Notes under the pieces: model-generated | The model's database searches: none | The model's input: only the letters and a program-made list of their open reading frames with translations | Told to the model about the DNA's origin: nothing | Assembly: GCA_019308705.1 (NCBI GenBank) | Contig: JAFDHW010000045.1 | Span: forward strand, 1-10,605 | Direction: 5' to 3' | DNA length: 10,605 nucleotides | DNA from: Deltaproteobacteria bacterium | GTDB lineage: Bacteria > Desulfobacterota > Desulfobacteria > Desulfobacterales > Desulfatibacillaceae | Position numbers and translations under genes: made by a program | In this document: in pieces, positions 1 through 7,132 of the stretch | Numbering within the stretch: position 1 is the first letter of the stretch | Layout: each line of letters starts with the position of its first letter

Positions 1-1199
1 TAGGGCTCAAAGTCCTTGTGGCCCCGGCACTTGGGGTTCACGCAGATATCCTGGGGCGGGAACTGGGGGGTGCCGCACTTTTTGCACTTGGCCCCTACCA
101 GGCCCAGGATCATGTCCCGCTTGCGGTAAAGCGTGGTCATGGCCGTCTGGGTGGGGCACTCGGCCCGGATGCCCATCTCCGGGGTGATGAGTTCGCGCCA
201 CACCAGGTACTTGGCGTAGTTGTTCACGGTCTTCTTTTCCGCGATGCTCCCGGCGAAGCCCTTCCTGGGAGCCAGGTCGGCGATCTGGTCGGTGACGCGG
301 AAGGCCATGGCGTCGCAGCCCTGGCCGAAGCCCGCGCAGATGACGATGTCGCCCGGCTTGGACTCCTCCAGGGCGGAAACCAGCATGACCAGGCTGTGGG
401 CGCAGCCCGTCTCGCCGCACACCTCGTGCTTGTTGTCCACCATCTGGGAGGGGTCGGCCCCCAAAATCTTGGCGATCTTCTTGTACTCGGCCTTGAAGAT
501 GCAGGGAAAGGCGATCTTGGAGACCTGGTCGATGGTCAGCCCGCACTTCTTCATCAACCCGTTGATGGCCTCGGGATAGATCTTGGAGTATCCCTCGTCG
601 CGGGCCCAGCGCTCCTCCCACACGTAATCGAACCGGTTCCAGCCTCCGCGGTAGTGATCCGCGAAGTCCCGGGACAGGTTGTAGGTTCCCAAATGCTCGG
701 CGATGACGTTTTCCGAGCCCACCGAAAGGGAGGCCGCTCCGTCGCCGTACCACATCTCGTAGAAGTAGGCCGGCTTGGTCTGGCGCTTGTCCGAGGCGGC
801 CACCAAAATGTTCTTCTTGGCCCCGCCGGCCACCGCGTCCAGGGCCGCGGAAAGGGCCGAGGCCCCGGCCTTGATGGAGGCGGTGAAGTCCGCGGCCGCG
901 ATGTCCTCGCGCAGGTTGAGAGCCGTGGCCAGAATGCCCGCGTTCTGCCGGTCCGCGTAGGGGAAGGTGGTGGAGGCGAAGTACACCCCGTCCACCTTGC
1001 TCCGGTCCTGGCCGGTCAGGCAGTCCCGGGCGGCCTCCACGCCCATGGTCAGGGAATCTTCGTCCCAGTAGCACATGGAGCGCTCGCCCTGGGCCACCAC
1101 CATGATGGCCGGGGCGAACCACCCCATGCTCTGGAAAATGGACATCCGGTCGAGGCGCAACCGGGGAATGTAGGCCCCGTAGGAAGTGATGCCGATCAT
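1..1199 (-). CDS. HMG-CoA synthase-like thiolase-fold protein fused to DUF35 zinc ribbon (3' end outside window)
   Basis: The frame is open for 399 codons and runs off the left edge. The start ATG has AAGGAG six bases upstream. Residues 1 to about 345 look like the HMG-CoA synthase/KAS III branch of the thiolase fold: an FPYA motif at 79-82, KAG at 110-112 and YGDGAAS at 151-157. From about residue 365 a rubredoxin-like zinc ribbon begins (CKKC, then CVNPKC), as in DUF35 acyl-CoA-binding proteins; the OB-fold should follow outside the window. In archaea, HMG-CoA synthase and thiolase form a complex bridged by a separate DUF35 protein; here the two modules are one chain. Aligned by eye on FPYA and KAG, the catalytic Glu, Cys and His of HMG-CoA synthases are Thr77, Ile109 and Pro232. 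Normal HMG-CoA synthesis is therefore unlikely, and a binding, aldolase or partner role is possible. It is the third gene of the TetR-led unit. The family is fairly sure; the function is unknown. Confidence 0.85.
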   Translation of the reverse strand, partial: MIGITSYGAYIPRLRLDRMSIFQSMGWFAPAIMVVAQGERSMCYWDEDSLTMGVEAARDCLTGQDRSKVDGVYFASTTFPYADRQNAGILATALNLREDIAAADFTASIKAGASALSAALDAVAGGAKKNILVAASDKRQTKPAYFYEMWYGDGAASLSVGSENVIAEHLGTYNLSRDFADHYRGGWNRFDYVWEERWARDEGYSKIYPEAINGLMKKCGLTIDQVSKIAFPCIFKAEYKKIAKILGADPSQMVDNKHEVCGETGCAHSLVMLVSALEESKPGDIVICAGFGQGCDAMAFRVTDQIADLAPRKGFAGSIAEKKTVNNYAKYLVWRELITPEMGIRAECPTQTAMTTLYRKRDMILGLVGAKCKKCGTPQFPPQDICVNPKCRGHKDFEP

Positions 1200-1229
1200 G
1201 ACGTTCTCCTTTTCATGATGGATATTCTT

Positions 1230-1249
1230 AAAACCCCGTTGCCGCGGGG
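1230..1249 (-). other. Short GC hairpin between the multifunctional protein gene and the HMGS-like gene
   Basis: In the 60 bp gap, the minus strand reads CCCCG, a six-base loop, CGGGG and then TTTT. The five-pair GC stem plus a four-T tail resembles a very weak intrinsic terminator. It could trim transcription of the downstream gene or mark an RNA processing site. The short stem and tail make full termination unlikely, so the two genes are probably still co-transcribed. Confidence 0.3.
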
Positions 1250-1259
1250 GGTCATGTCT

Positions 1260-3380
1260 TTAGTCCTGCTTGAAGATCTTCTCCAGAAGCTGGGACTTCA
1301 TGATGTCCCCCTCGATCTTGAGCTTGCCGCCCGTGTAGGCCTGCATGGGGTTGATCTCCTTGTTGCTCATGGCCAAAAAGTCCGGCTCGCTCATGATCAG
1401 CGTGGTGGTGGGGCTCTCGGCCGCTCCTTCCTTCAGGGAGCAGGTTCCGTCGGCGATGACGGCGTGCCACTTCTTGTCCCCGATGTTGTACTGGAAGGTG
1501 ACGTTGACCCCCTGGGCCGCCTCGGGGATGAAGCGGGACTCCATCTCGGCCATGACCTGCTCCGGGCTGGTGTAGCCCGACGGGGCCGCCTCGGCCTGCC
1601 CGCCGCTTCCGCCGCCCTCGGCCTGGGGAGGCGCCTGGTGGGCCAGGATCACGTCCATGACCTGGTCGTTTAACTGGAAGTACTCCTTGGCCCCGGAAAG
1701 ATCGGAGATCTTGGCGAAGTTCGCCGCGATGTCGTCCGCCGTGGGGTACCGCTCCTCGGAACCCAGGACCGCGCCCTTGGAGGTGAGGACGGCGGCGCGG
1801 TTGTAGCAACCCATGCCGGCGTTGTAGATCTTGCCCGTCTCCTCGAAGCCCTCGGAGCACATGTACAGCACGATGGGCACCACGTAGGAGGGGTCGGTCT
1901 TTTCCAGAAGATCCGGCGGGAACACGTCCTCGGTGAGGCGCGAGGCCGCCAACGGCGCGATGGTGTTCACCTTGATGTTGTACTTGGCGCCCTCGAGTTT
2001 GAGCGTGTTCATGAAGCCCACCAGGCCCATCTTGGCCGCGGAGTAGTTGGTCTGGCCGAAGTTTCCGTAAAGCCCCGCGGCGGAGGTGGTCATGATGATG
2101 CGGCCGTATCCGTTTTCGCGCATATTGGCAAAAGCGGGGCGGGTCACGTAGTACGCGCCGTGCAAATGCACGTCCAAGACGGCCTGCCAGTTCTCGGGGT
2201 CCATCTTCATGAAGCTCTTGTCCCGCAGGATACCGGCGTTGTTGATAAGGATGTCCACCTTGCCGTAGTTGTCGATGGCGGTTTTGACGATGGCCTCGCC
2301 GCCCTCGGGGGTGGCCACGTTGTCGTAGTTGGCCACGGCCTCGCCGCCGGCGGCCTTGATCTCGTCCACCACCTTCTGGGCCGGGGTGGCGTCCGCGCCT
2401 GTGCCGTCGCGGGCGCCGCCCAGGTCGTTGACCACCACCTTGGCGCCCCGCCGGGCCAGTTCCAGGGCGTAGGCCCGGCCCAGGCCGCCGCCCGCGCCGG
2501 TGACGATGGCCACCCGGCCGTCGAAGCGGATGGTCTCGGACACGACCTCGCCGTACTCGAACACGCCGTTGTCGATGATCGTTTCGCCGGTCTTGGGGTT
2601 TATCACCTTGAACACGGCCTTGCCGTCCGCAAGCTTCCATATCTGGGTCTTGATGGGGTCTCCCGGGTACAGGGGGCGGGAGAAGCGCACCTTCATGCGG
2701 CGCACCAGTTCCGGCTGGCCCGGGCACAGGCTGGAGATGAGGTGGCGGCAGGCGTAGCCGTGGGTGCACAGCCCGTGCATGATGGGCTTTTCAAACCCGG
2801 CCATCTTGGCGAACTCCGGGTCCACGTGCAACTGGAACACGTCGCCGGAAAGACGGTAGATCAGGGGCTGGTTCTCGGAGGGCTGGTCGTCGAGCTCGAA
2901 ATCCGGCGCGCGGTCGGGAAATTCCACCGGCTCTTTCTTGGGCGGTTCACCGCCGAAGTTTCCATCCAGCCGGGCCACCAGGGTGATGATGTTGGTGAAG
3001 AGCTTCTTGCCGTTGGCGTCGCGGGTGACGCCCTCGCCCACCACCAGCGCGCCCCGGTCGCCCATGTCGAAGTATTCCTTGACCACGCCCTCGGTGACCA
3101 GCGACCCGGAGGTGGGAAGGGGGCGGTGAAAAATGAGGTCCTGCTCGCCATGGAGCAACCCGGCCAGGTTCAGTCCGCTTTCCACGCCCACGTGGGTGAG
3201 GAAATCGAAGACGGCCGCGATGGAAAAGGTGGGGATGACCTTCAAGTCCTTTTCGTAGACGTAGTCAAGCTCGTTAAAACCCGCCCCGACTCCCAGGGCG
3301 TAGAGGACCACGTCCTTCCAGGTGTAATCCTTGCGGATAGGTCCGATTTTTTTGCCAAGCGCGTCCTTGTTGAGTGCCAT
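1260..3380 (-). CDS. Multifunctional beta-oxidation protein: MaoC-type hydratase, SDR dehydrogenase, SCP2
   Basis: This 706-residue protein has three modules. Residues 1-280 are a double hot-dog (R)-specific enoyl-CoA hydratase 2; the motif YRLSGD...LH keeps catalytic Asp180 and His185, and MHGLCTHG follows. Residues 286 to about 575 are a short-chain dehydrogenase like that of peroxisomal MFE-2: TGAGGGLG at 294-301, Asp319 after strand 2 (NAD preference), NNAG, and the catalytic set Ser433, Tyr446, Lys450. A Gly/Ala/Pro-rich linker (about 581-600) leads to an SCP2 sterol-carrier domain ending the protein. Together these would hydrate trans-2-enoyl-CoA to (3R)-hydroxyacyl-CoA and oxidise it to 3-ketoacyl-CoA in the cytoplasm. 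In eukaryotic MFE-2 the SDR comes first, so the order here is changed. The usual Asn-Pro between Asp and His of the hydratase motif is Phe-Gln. AAGGAGG lies nine bases before the ATG. The gene lies 69 bp after the TetR gene and is probably controlled by it. Confidence 0.92.
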   Translation of the reverse strand: MALNKDALGKKIGPIRKDYTWKDVVLYALGVGAGFNELDYVYEKDLKVIPTFSIAAVFDFLTHVGVESGLNLAGLLHGEQDLIFHRPLPTSGSLVTEGVVKEYFDMGDRGALVVGEGVTRDANGKKLFTNIITLVARLDGNFGGEPPKKEPVEFPDRAPDFELDDQPSENQPLIYRLSGDVFQLHVDPEFAKMAGFEKPIMHGLCTHGYACRHLISSLCPGQPELVRRMKVRFSRPLYPGDPIKTQIWKLADGKAVFKVINPKTGETIIDNGVFEYGEVVSETIRFDGRVAIVTGAGGGLGRAYALELARRGAKVVVNDLGGARDGTGADATPAQKVVDEIKAAGGEAVANYDNVATPEGGEAIVKTAIDNYGKVDILINNAGILRDKSFMKMDPENWQAVLDVHLHGAYYVTRPAFANMRENGYGRIIMTTSAAGLYGNFGQTNYSAAKMGLVGFMNTLKLEGAKYNIKVNTIAPLAASRLTEDVFPPDLLEKTDPSYVVPIVLYMCSEGFEETGKIYNAGMGCYNRAAVLTSKGAVLGSEERYPTADDIAANFAKISDLSGAKEYFQLNDQVMDVILAHQAPPQAEGGGSGGQAEAAPSGYTSPEQVMAEMESRFIPEAAQGVNVTFQYNIGDKKWHAVIADGTCSLKEGAAESPTTTLIMSEPDFLAMSNKEINPMQAYTGGKLKIEGDIMKSQLLEKIFKQD

Positions 3381-3449
3381 GGTGCGAAACCTCCTTTTCG
3401 CCTTGGGTCTCCTGCCGCTTCGCGCTGCGGTCGGCCCGGCGGCGCAATG

Positions 3450-4103
3450 TTAGGAACGATCGTTGCCGGCGCCGATTTCCCCAGCCTTTTTTTCCCCGGC
3501 CTTTTTGACCTTTATTCGCCCGGCCAGGTCCAGGAAGGGTGGTATGAGCAGAAATTTCAGGGTTTCCTTGACCTGGGGCAGGTAGGTCTCCCTGTCGATG
3601 TCCAGCAGGGGCATAAAGAAGTTCTGTCCGGAGACGAAGCTGTGGATGGTGTTCATGACGGCCAGCATCTTCATGCGAGCGTCCACGGGCATGTGCTTTT
3701 TGTCCGCCACCAGGCCCATGGAATAGGCGATGTTGCCCATGAGCTCGGGCACCCGGAAATCCAGGGGGGATGCGTGGCGGGTCTTTGCGAAATAGCGGAA
3801 CAGGATGAGGTTGGAGATTTCGGGGTGCTCGAAGAGGTATTCGGTCATGGTATCCAGGGCGATCTCCATGCGCCTGGCAAGGGGCTTACCCTGGACGGCC
3901 CTTTCCACCTCGGAGAGCTTGCGGCGCAGGTCCTCGTAGATGTCCAAGACCACGGCCTCGTACAGGTCCGCCTTCTCGCCCCAGTGGTAGTAAAGGGTGG
4001 AGATGTCGATCCCCACCTCCTGGGCGATCATGCGGGTGGTGGTGCCGTGGAAGCCGTACTCGCCGAAAATGCGGCGGGCGGCCTCCAGGATGCGGCCCTT
4101 CAT
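3450..4103 (-). CDS. TetR family transcriptional regulator
   Basis: This is a 217-residue regulator of normal TetR length. The N-terminal DNA-binding domain is clear: ILEAARRIFGEYGFHG (5-20), then the helix-turn-helix TTTRMIAQEVGIDISTLYYH (21-40) and the usual W-G-EKADLYEAV after it. The C-terminal ligand domain is not assignable by eye; it ends in a basic Lys/Gly-rich tail. The ATG is the only good start in frame before an upstream stop; a weak AAGGA lies ten bases ahead. It is the first gene of a unit with the multifunctional beta-oxidation protein and the HMGS-like protein, so it probably represses that unit and responds to an acyl-CoA or lipid. That is inferred from position and from the many TetR-type regulators of fatty acid degradation. 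The 5' region may carry a frameshift (see the short upstream reading frame). Confidence 0.9.
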   Translation of the reverse strand: MKGRILEAARRIFGEYGFHGTTTRMIAQEVGIDISTLYYHWGEKADLYEAVVLDIYEDLRRKLSEVERAVQGKPLARRMEIALDTMTEYLFEHPEISNLILFRYFAKTRHASPLDFRVPELMGNIAYSMGLVADKKHMPVDARMKMLAVMNTIHSFVSGQNFFMPLLDIDRETYLPQVKETLKFLLIPPFLDLAGRIKVKKAGEKKAGEIGAGNDRS

Positions 4104-4116
4104 GGAGTCCGGGTCC

Positions 4117-4185
4117 TTACGCGCCTTTTCCAGTGCGGTAAGCGTAGCTCTTCTCCGGCTTGGGGTCCCAATAGAATGTTTCCAT
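4117..4185 (-). other. Short reading frame upstream of tetR: leader peptide or remnant of a longer N-terminus
   Basis: This 22-codon ATG frame (METFYWDPKP... ending TGKGA) stops 13 bases before the tetR start. Its composition looks coding, and just before its stop it parallels the tetR frame, which reads ALEKARKDPDS. Removing one base near 4135 would join it to tetR and give a plausible N-terminal arm. It could be a former longer start broken by a one-base indel, a sequencing error, or a short leader peptide. It has no clear ribosome-binding site and lies about 11 bases from the predicted transcript start. Confidence 0.3.
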
Positions 4186-4202
4186 CAGTTGCTGGAGAGA
4201 AA

Positions 4203-4232
4203 TTCATAGGCGCGCCCCGGGGGCTGTGTCAA
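4203..4232 (-). promoter_or_regulatory. Sigma-70 promoter of the tetR unit with a palindrome in the spacer
   Basis: On the minus strand a perfect -35 box TTGACA (4232-4227) and a -10 box TATGAA (4208-4203, 4 of 6) are 18 bases apart, about 100 bp ahead of the tetR ATG. The spacer holds the inverted repeat GCCCC-C-GGGGC (4214-4224) and the overlapping palindrome GGCGCGCC (4209-4216). A repressor bound there would block RNA polymerase, so autoregulation by the TetR protein is plausible. The promoter is reasonably supported; the operator is a guess. Confidence 0.6.
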
Positions 4233-4260
4233 GGATTTTCAAGAGGAAAAAGGGGGATGC

Positions 4261-4275
4261 GGGCTGCGAAAGCCC
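4261..4275 (-). terminator. Weak terminator-like hairpin after the hydrolase gene
   Basis: Directly after the hydrolase stop codon the minus strand reads GGGCT, a five-base loop, AGCCC. A run of five T follows nine bases later. The stem is short and the T run is displaced, so this is a leaky intrinsic terminator at best. The position, between the hydrolase stop and the tetR promoter, fits a transcription boundary. Confidence 0.35.
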
Positions 4276-5469
4276 TTACGCCACCGGCTCGTTTGCGGCG
4301 GTCTTGCGGGCGCGGGGCCTGGTTTCGGCGCTGTTCTTTTCCTTGAGCCACTCGGTGACGGGCAGCCAGACCTTTTCCCGGGCGTTTTTGCCCACCACGA
4401 TGTCCACGTGGCCGCTCTTGGGCACCCCGATGACGTTGTCCGTCACGTGGGGGGTGATGATCTCGTGGGCCAAAAGCACCGTGTCCGGGGGGGCCATGAG
4501 GTCGTACTGGCCGAAGATGAACAAAAAATTGGTCTTTTCCTTCTTGGTCTCGTCCATGTCCCGGACCATGTTGGGGCTGTAGGTCTTGCAGTCCAGCCCC
4601 CTGACGATCATCTTGGAAAACGAGCCCGCCAGGGGGCCGGGCACGGTTTCCACCACCTTGGTCAACAGCATCTTCACCACCCGGTCGTCCAGGTTGAAGG
4701 GGTTGGCCAACAAAAGGGAAATCGGGTTGTAGCGCAGCACCTTGCCCGGGATGAGCCCGATGGCCTTGGACATGGGGACGAACCGGGAAGAAACCCCGCC
4801 CACCACGTCGGATTCCTCGAACCCGAGTTCCCGCACCATCCAGTTGATGAACGGCACCACCCGGATGAAGAGCTGGTTCAAGGTGATGGGCGTGCCGATG
4901 GTGACCACGTTCTTCACCCGGCGGTCCGGGTGGATGGCCAAATAGGCGTACATGAGCATGCCGCCCAGGGAATAGCCCACCCAGGAGATGTCTTTTTCTC
5001 CCCGCACCTCGGTGACGTAGTGCACCACCCTCAGGACCTCGTCGTTGACCATGGTGTCGAAGGTGAGGTTCGCCGGGGCGCGGTAGGTGCCGCAGTAGTG
5101 CACGGATTCGGGAAAATGGGCGCACACGTAGCGGTTGTGGACCCTTTCCGTGTAGGAGGGGTGGTACAGGTACACGGAAAAGCCCTGGGAGGCCAAAAGG
5201 TTGGCAAAGGAGCGGTCGTGCTCCAGGGAGAGCAGTCCGCCCTCGTCATCCATGCGGAAGATGTTGGCGTTGGTGGCCATGCCCGGGGCCATGACCACCG
5301 CGCCCCGCCCGGGCACCTTTTCATTGGCGCAGTAGATGTGCTTTATAAAGAGTTCCGGCGTGCCCTTTTCCACCAACAGGTCCTCGGCGGCCAGGTAGAA
5401 GGGGGGCTTGGGTTCGTGCTGGTCCACCAGCACCTTGGGGCCCTTCTTTCCTTTTCTCCTTCTCGCCAT
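4276..5469 (-). CDS. Cytoplasmic alpha/beta hydrolase (lipase or PHA-synthase-like fold)
   Basis: This 397-residue protein shows a complete alpha/beta-hydrolase triad: nucleophile elbow GYSLGG with Ser167, Asp323 in FGQYDLMAPPD, and His354 in SGHVDIVVG. The G-H-x-D-I-x-x-G pattern resembles polyhydroxyalkanoate synthases and lipases, but the nucleophile is Ser rather than the Cys of true PhaC, so ester or lipid hydrolysis is more likely than polymerisation. The N-terminus is very basic (MARRRKGKKG) with no signal peptide, and no membrane segment is seen, which points to the cytoplasm. The ATG overlaps the TGA of the upstream exported-protein gene by one base (TGATG), so the two are probably translationally coupled. 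The substrate is unknown; the nearby acyl-CoA genes suggest an ester or lipid that feeds beta-oxidation. Confidence 0.85.
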   Translation of the reverse strand: MARRRKGKKGPKVLVDQHEPKPPFYLAAEDLLVEKGTPELFIKHIYCANEKVPGRGAVVMAPGMATNANIFRMDDEGGLLSLEHDRSFANLLASQGFSVYLYHPSYTERVHNRYVCAHFPESVHYCGTYRAPANLTFDTMVNDEVLRVVHYVTEVRGEKDISWVGYSLGGMLMYAYLAIHPDRRVKNVVTIGTPITLNQLFIRVVPFINWMVRELGFEESDVVGGVSSRFVPMSKAIGLIPGKVLRYNPISLLLANPFNLDDRVVKMLLTKVVETVPGPLAGSFSKMIVRGLDCKTYSPNMVRDMDETKKEKTNFLFIFGQYDLMAPPDTVLLAHEIITPHVTDNVIGVPKSGHVDIVVGKNAREKVWLPVTEWLKEKNSAETRPRARKTAANEPVA

Positions 5470-7010
5470 CAGCGCGCTGCTCCCAGCCAGGGGCCCATGC
5501 CGGCGCCCATGGGTTCCTCCTCGGTCCTCTGCATGGCGGCCAGGTCCTCCAGAAGGGCCTGGAGGGTCAGGTTCAGCATGGCGTTCATTTCGGCTCCGGT
5601 CTTCTTATCCATGCGGAACCGCTCCTTCAACACGTCGAACCCGAACCGCAGGAAAAAGTTGTCCGCCACTTCGGTGACGATGCGGTAGTGCAGGCGGCGG
5701 TCTTCGGGATTCGTATTGTCCCATTCCAGCACGAACCGGGTGCCCTCCCCTTCGCCCGCCTGTTCCATGACCTTGGAAAAATCATGGATGAGCCCGTCCA
5801 GGTCGCCGGGGATGAAGATGTCCAGCACCCACTTGGGCACGATGTAGTAGGCCAGGCCCCACACCTTGGTTTTCGGGATCTCCTCGGTTTTCAGGATGAA
5901 CAGGGTCTCTTCGTCCGTGCGCCTGTACCTGCCGGCGAAACGGATGTTCGTGGTCTCGAACTTCAGCCCCAGCACGGCGTTCTTCATGGAGGTTTTGGAA
6001 ACGAAGAGCAGGTCGGAAAGGTTGGTCAGGGAAAGTTCGCGGGCGAACACGGGCTCGCCTTCCGGGGACATGGGCAGGACCTTCCCTTTCCGCGTCCAGC
6101 AACGGAAGGTAAAAAACCGTTCCCTGGTGTCCATGGTGTACTCCACCAGGAGATTGCCCTCGCTGTCCGTGAGCACGGTCCTAAGTTTGACGAAGTCCTT
6201 CAAGCCCTTGAGGTAGCGTGCCAGGTTCGGGTAGTGGGCGGCCACCGTGCCGATCTTCAGGCTCCAGTACAGATCGAACCGGGAATAGGGAATCCCCTCG
6301 TGCTCCAGCACCGTCACCGAGGAACCCCAGTCGAAATACGGCTCCGTGTACTTGGTGAAGCCGGGGAAATTTTTCTTGAACACCGGGAGCACGTCCATGG
6401 ACACGGGCCCGTCCCCGGCCGGGCCGTTGGGCCTGGCCAACCGGGACAAGTTGGCCGGGTCCAGCACCTTCAGGCTGTTCTCAAACCAGGCCAAAATGTT
6501 CTGCAGGCAAAGGTCCTCGGTGGTGCTCCAGGTTTCCAGGTAGGAATAGAAGGACCGCCCCCCCACGGGCGATTTCTCGTTCTTGCGAAGGGCGAAGTCC
6601 GTGATGAAGCTGCCGAATCCGCCGGAAATCTCCTCCAGGTCCGTCTCCCTGGGCACCAGGGTGAATTTGTATTCCCCCGGCGAGCTGATCCCCGCAAAGC
6701 GGATGCCCCGAAACCCGTCGCCCCAGTCCGAAAGGAAGCCGCTCTTGTAGATCTTGCGGAAATCGAACTCCTTGGCGGCGTTCTTGATGGCGGAGAAGAA
6801 CTCTTCGGCCTTTTCGTCGGACTCGTCGTTGGAATTGATCTTGTACAGGTAGGCGAAAAACTTTTCCGCGGCCGCCGCGCCCTGGCCGTCCGGCGCGATG
6901 TCCGCCAAGGCGTCGGCGAAATCGTAGGGCCGCCCTTGGGCGGGCAACGCGGACAAGACCAGGGCGAAAAGGGAGAAAGAAACGATCAGAACGGGTTTGC
7001 GCATGGGCAC
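5469..7010 (-). CDS. Exported protein of unknown function
   Basis: I do not recognise the family. The chosen start is GTG at 7010, because AGAGGA (7023-7018) lies seven bases ahead. An ATG two codons downstream (7004) would sit 13 bases from it, and an ATG at 7073 would put a Cys-rich extension ahead of the signal peptide. The product is 513 residues and begins with a classic Sec signal: MRKP, a hydrophobic stretch VLIVSFSLFALVLSALP, and a likely signal peptidase I site after AQG. There is no lipobox Cys, so it should be a soluble periplasmic, outer-membrane-associated or secreted protein. The mature part is mixed charged/aromatic with many short beta-like stretches, an acidic segment near the start (SNDESDEKAEE) and a Met-rich C-terminus; no catalytic motif is evident. 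It is coupled to the alpha/beta hydrolase gene by a one-base overlap, so a shared lipid or ester pathway is likely. Confidence 0.8.
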   Translation of the reverse strand: MPMRKPVLIVSFSLFALVLSALPAQGRPYDFADALADIAPDGQGAAAAEKFFAYLYKINSNDESDEKAEEFFSAIKNAAKEFDFRKIYKSGFLSDWGDGFRGIRFAGISSPGEYKFTLVPRETDLEEISGGFGSFITDFALRKNEKSPVGGRSFYSYLETWSTTEDLCLQNILAWFENSLKVLDPANLSRLARPNGPAGDGPVSMDVLPVFKKNFPGFTKYTEPYFDWGSSVTVLEHEGIPYSRFDLYWSLKIGTVAAHYPNLARYLKGLKDFVKLRTVLTDSEGNLLVEYTMDTRERFFTFRCWTRKGKVLPMSPEGEPVFARELSLTNLSDLLFVSKTSMKNAVLGLKFETTNIRFAGRYRRTDEETLFILKTEEIPKTKVWGLAYYIVPKWVLDIFIPGDLDGLIHDFSKVMEQAGEGEGTRFVLEWDNTNPEDRRLHYRIVTEVADNFFLRFGFDVLKERFRMDKKTGAEMNAMLNLTLQALLEDLAAMQRTEEEPMGAGMGPWLGAAR

Positions 7011-7132
7011 GAAACAATCCTCTTCCCGGCAAAGGCACGGCTTGGCGCAGGTTTTTTTCGAGCCGCCTTGCACAAGCCGCCGGGAAACGAAAGATAAGGC
7101 AACCTACCAGCAGGCCGATATGGACGCAACGC

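Noticed and set aside
3455..3464. Palindrome AACGATCGTT at the tetR stop codon as an operator
   Set aside because: It is short, lies within the last codons of tetR with no promoter nearby, and such 10 bp palindromes arise by chance.
4276..5469. Class III PHA synthase call for the alpha/beta hydrolase
   Set aside because: The nucleophile is Ser in GYSLGG rather than Cys, and no PhaE-like partner is adjacent.
18..5688. Long plus-strand open frames opposite the left-hand genes
   Set aside because: They are rich in Gly, His, Val and Leu with no domain signature and lie antisense to genes with clear families; typical of third-position GC bias.
7005..7073. Longer start (ATG at 7073) for the exported protein
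   Set aside because: It would put a Cys-rich, charged segment ahead of a well-formed signal peptide and has no better ribosome-binding site than the GTG at 7010.
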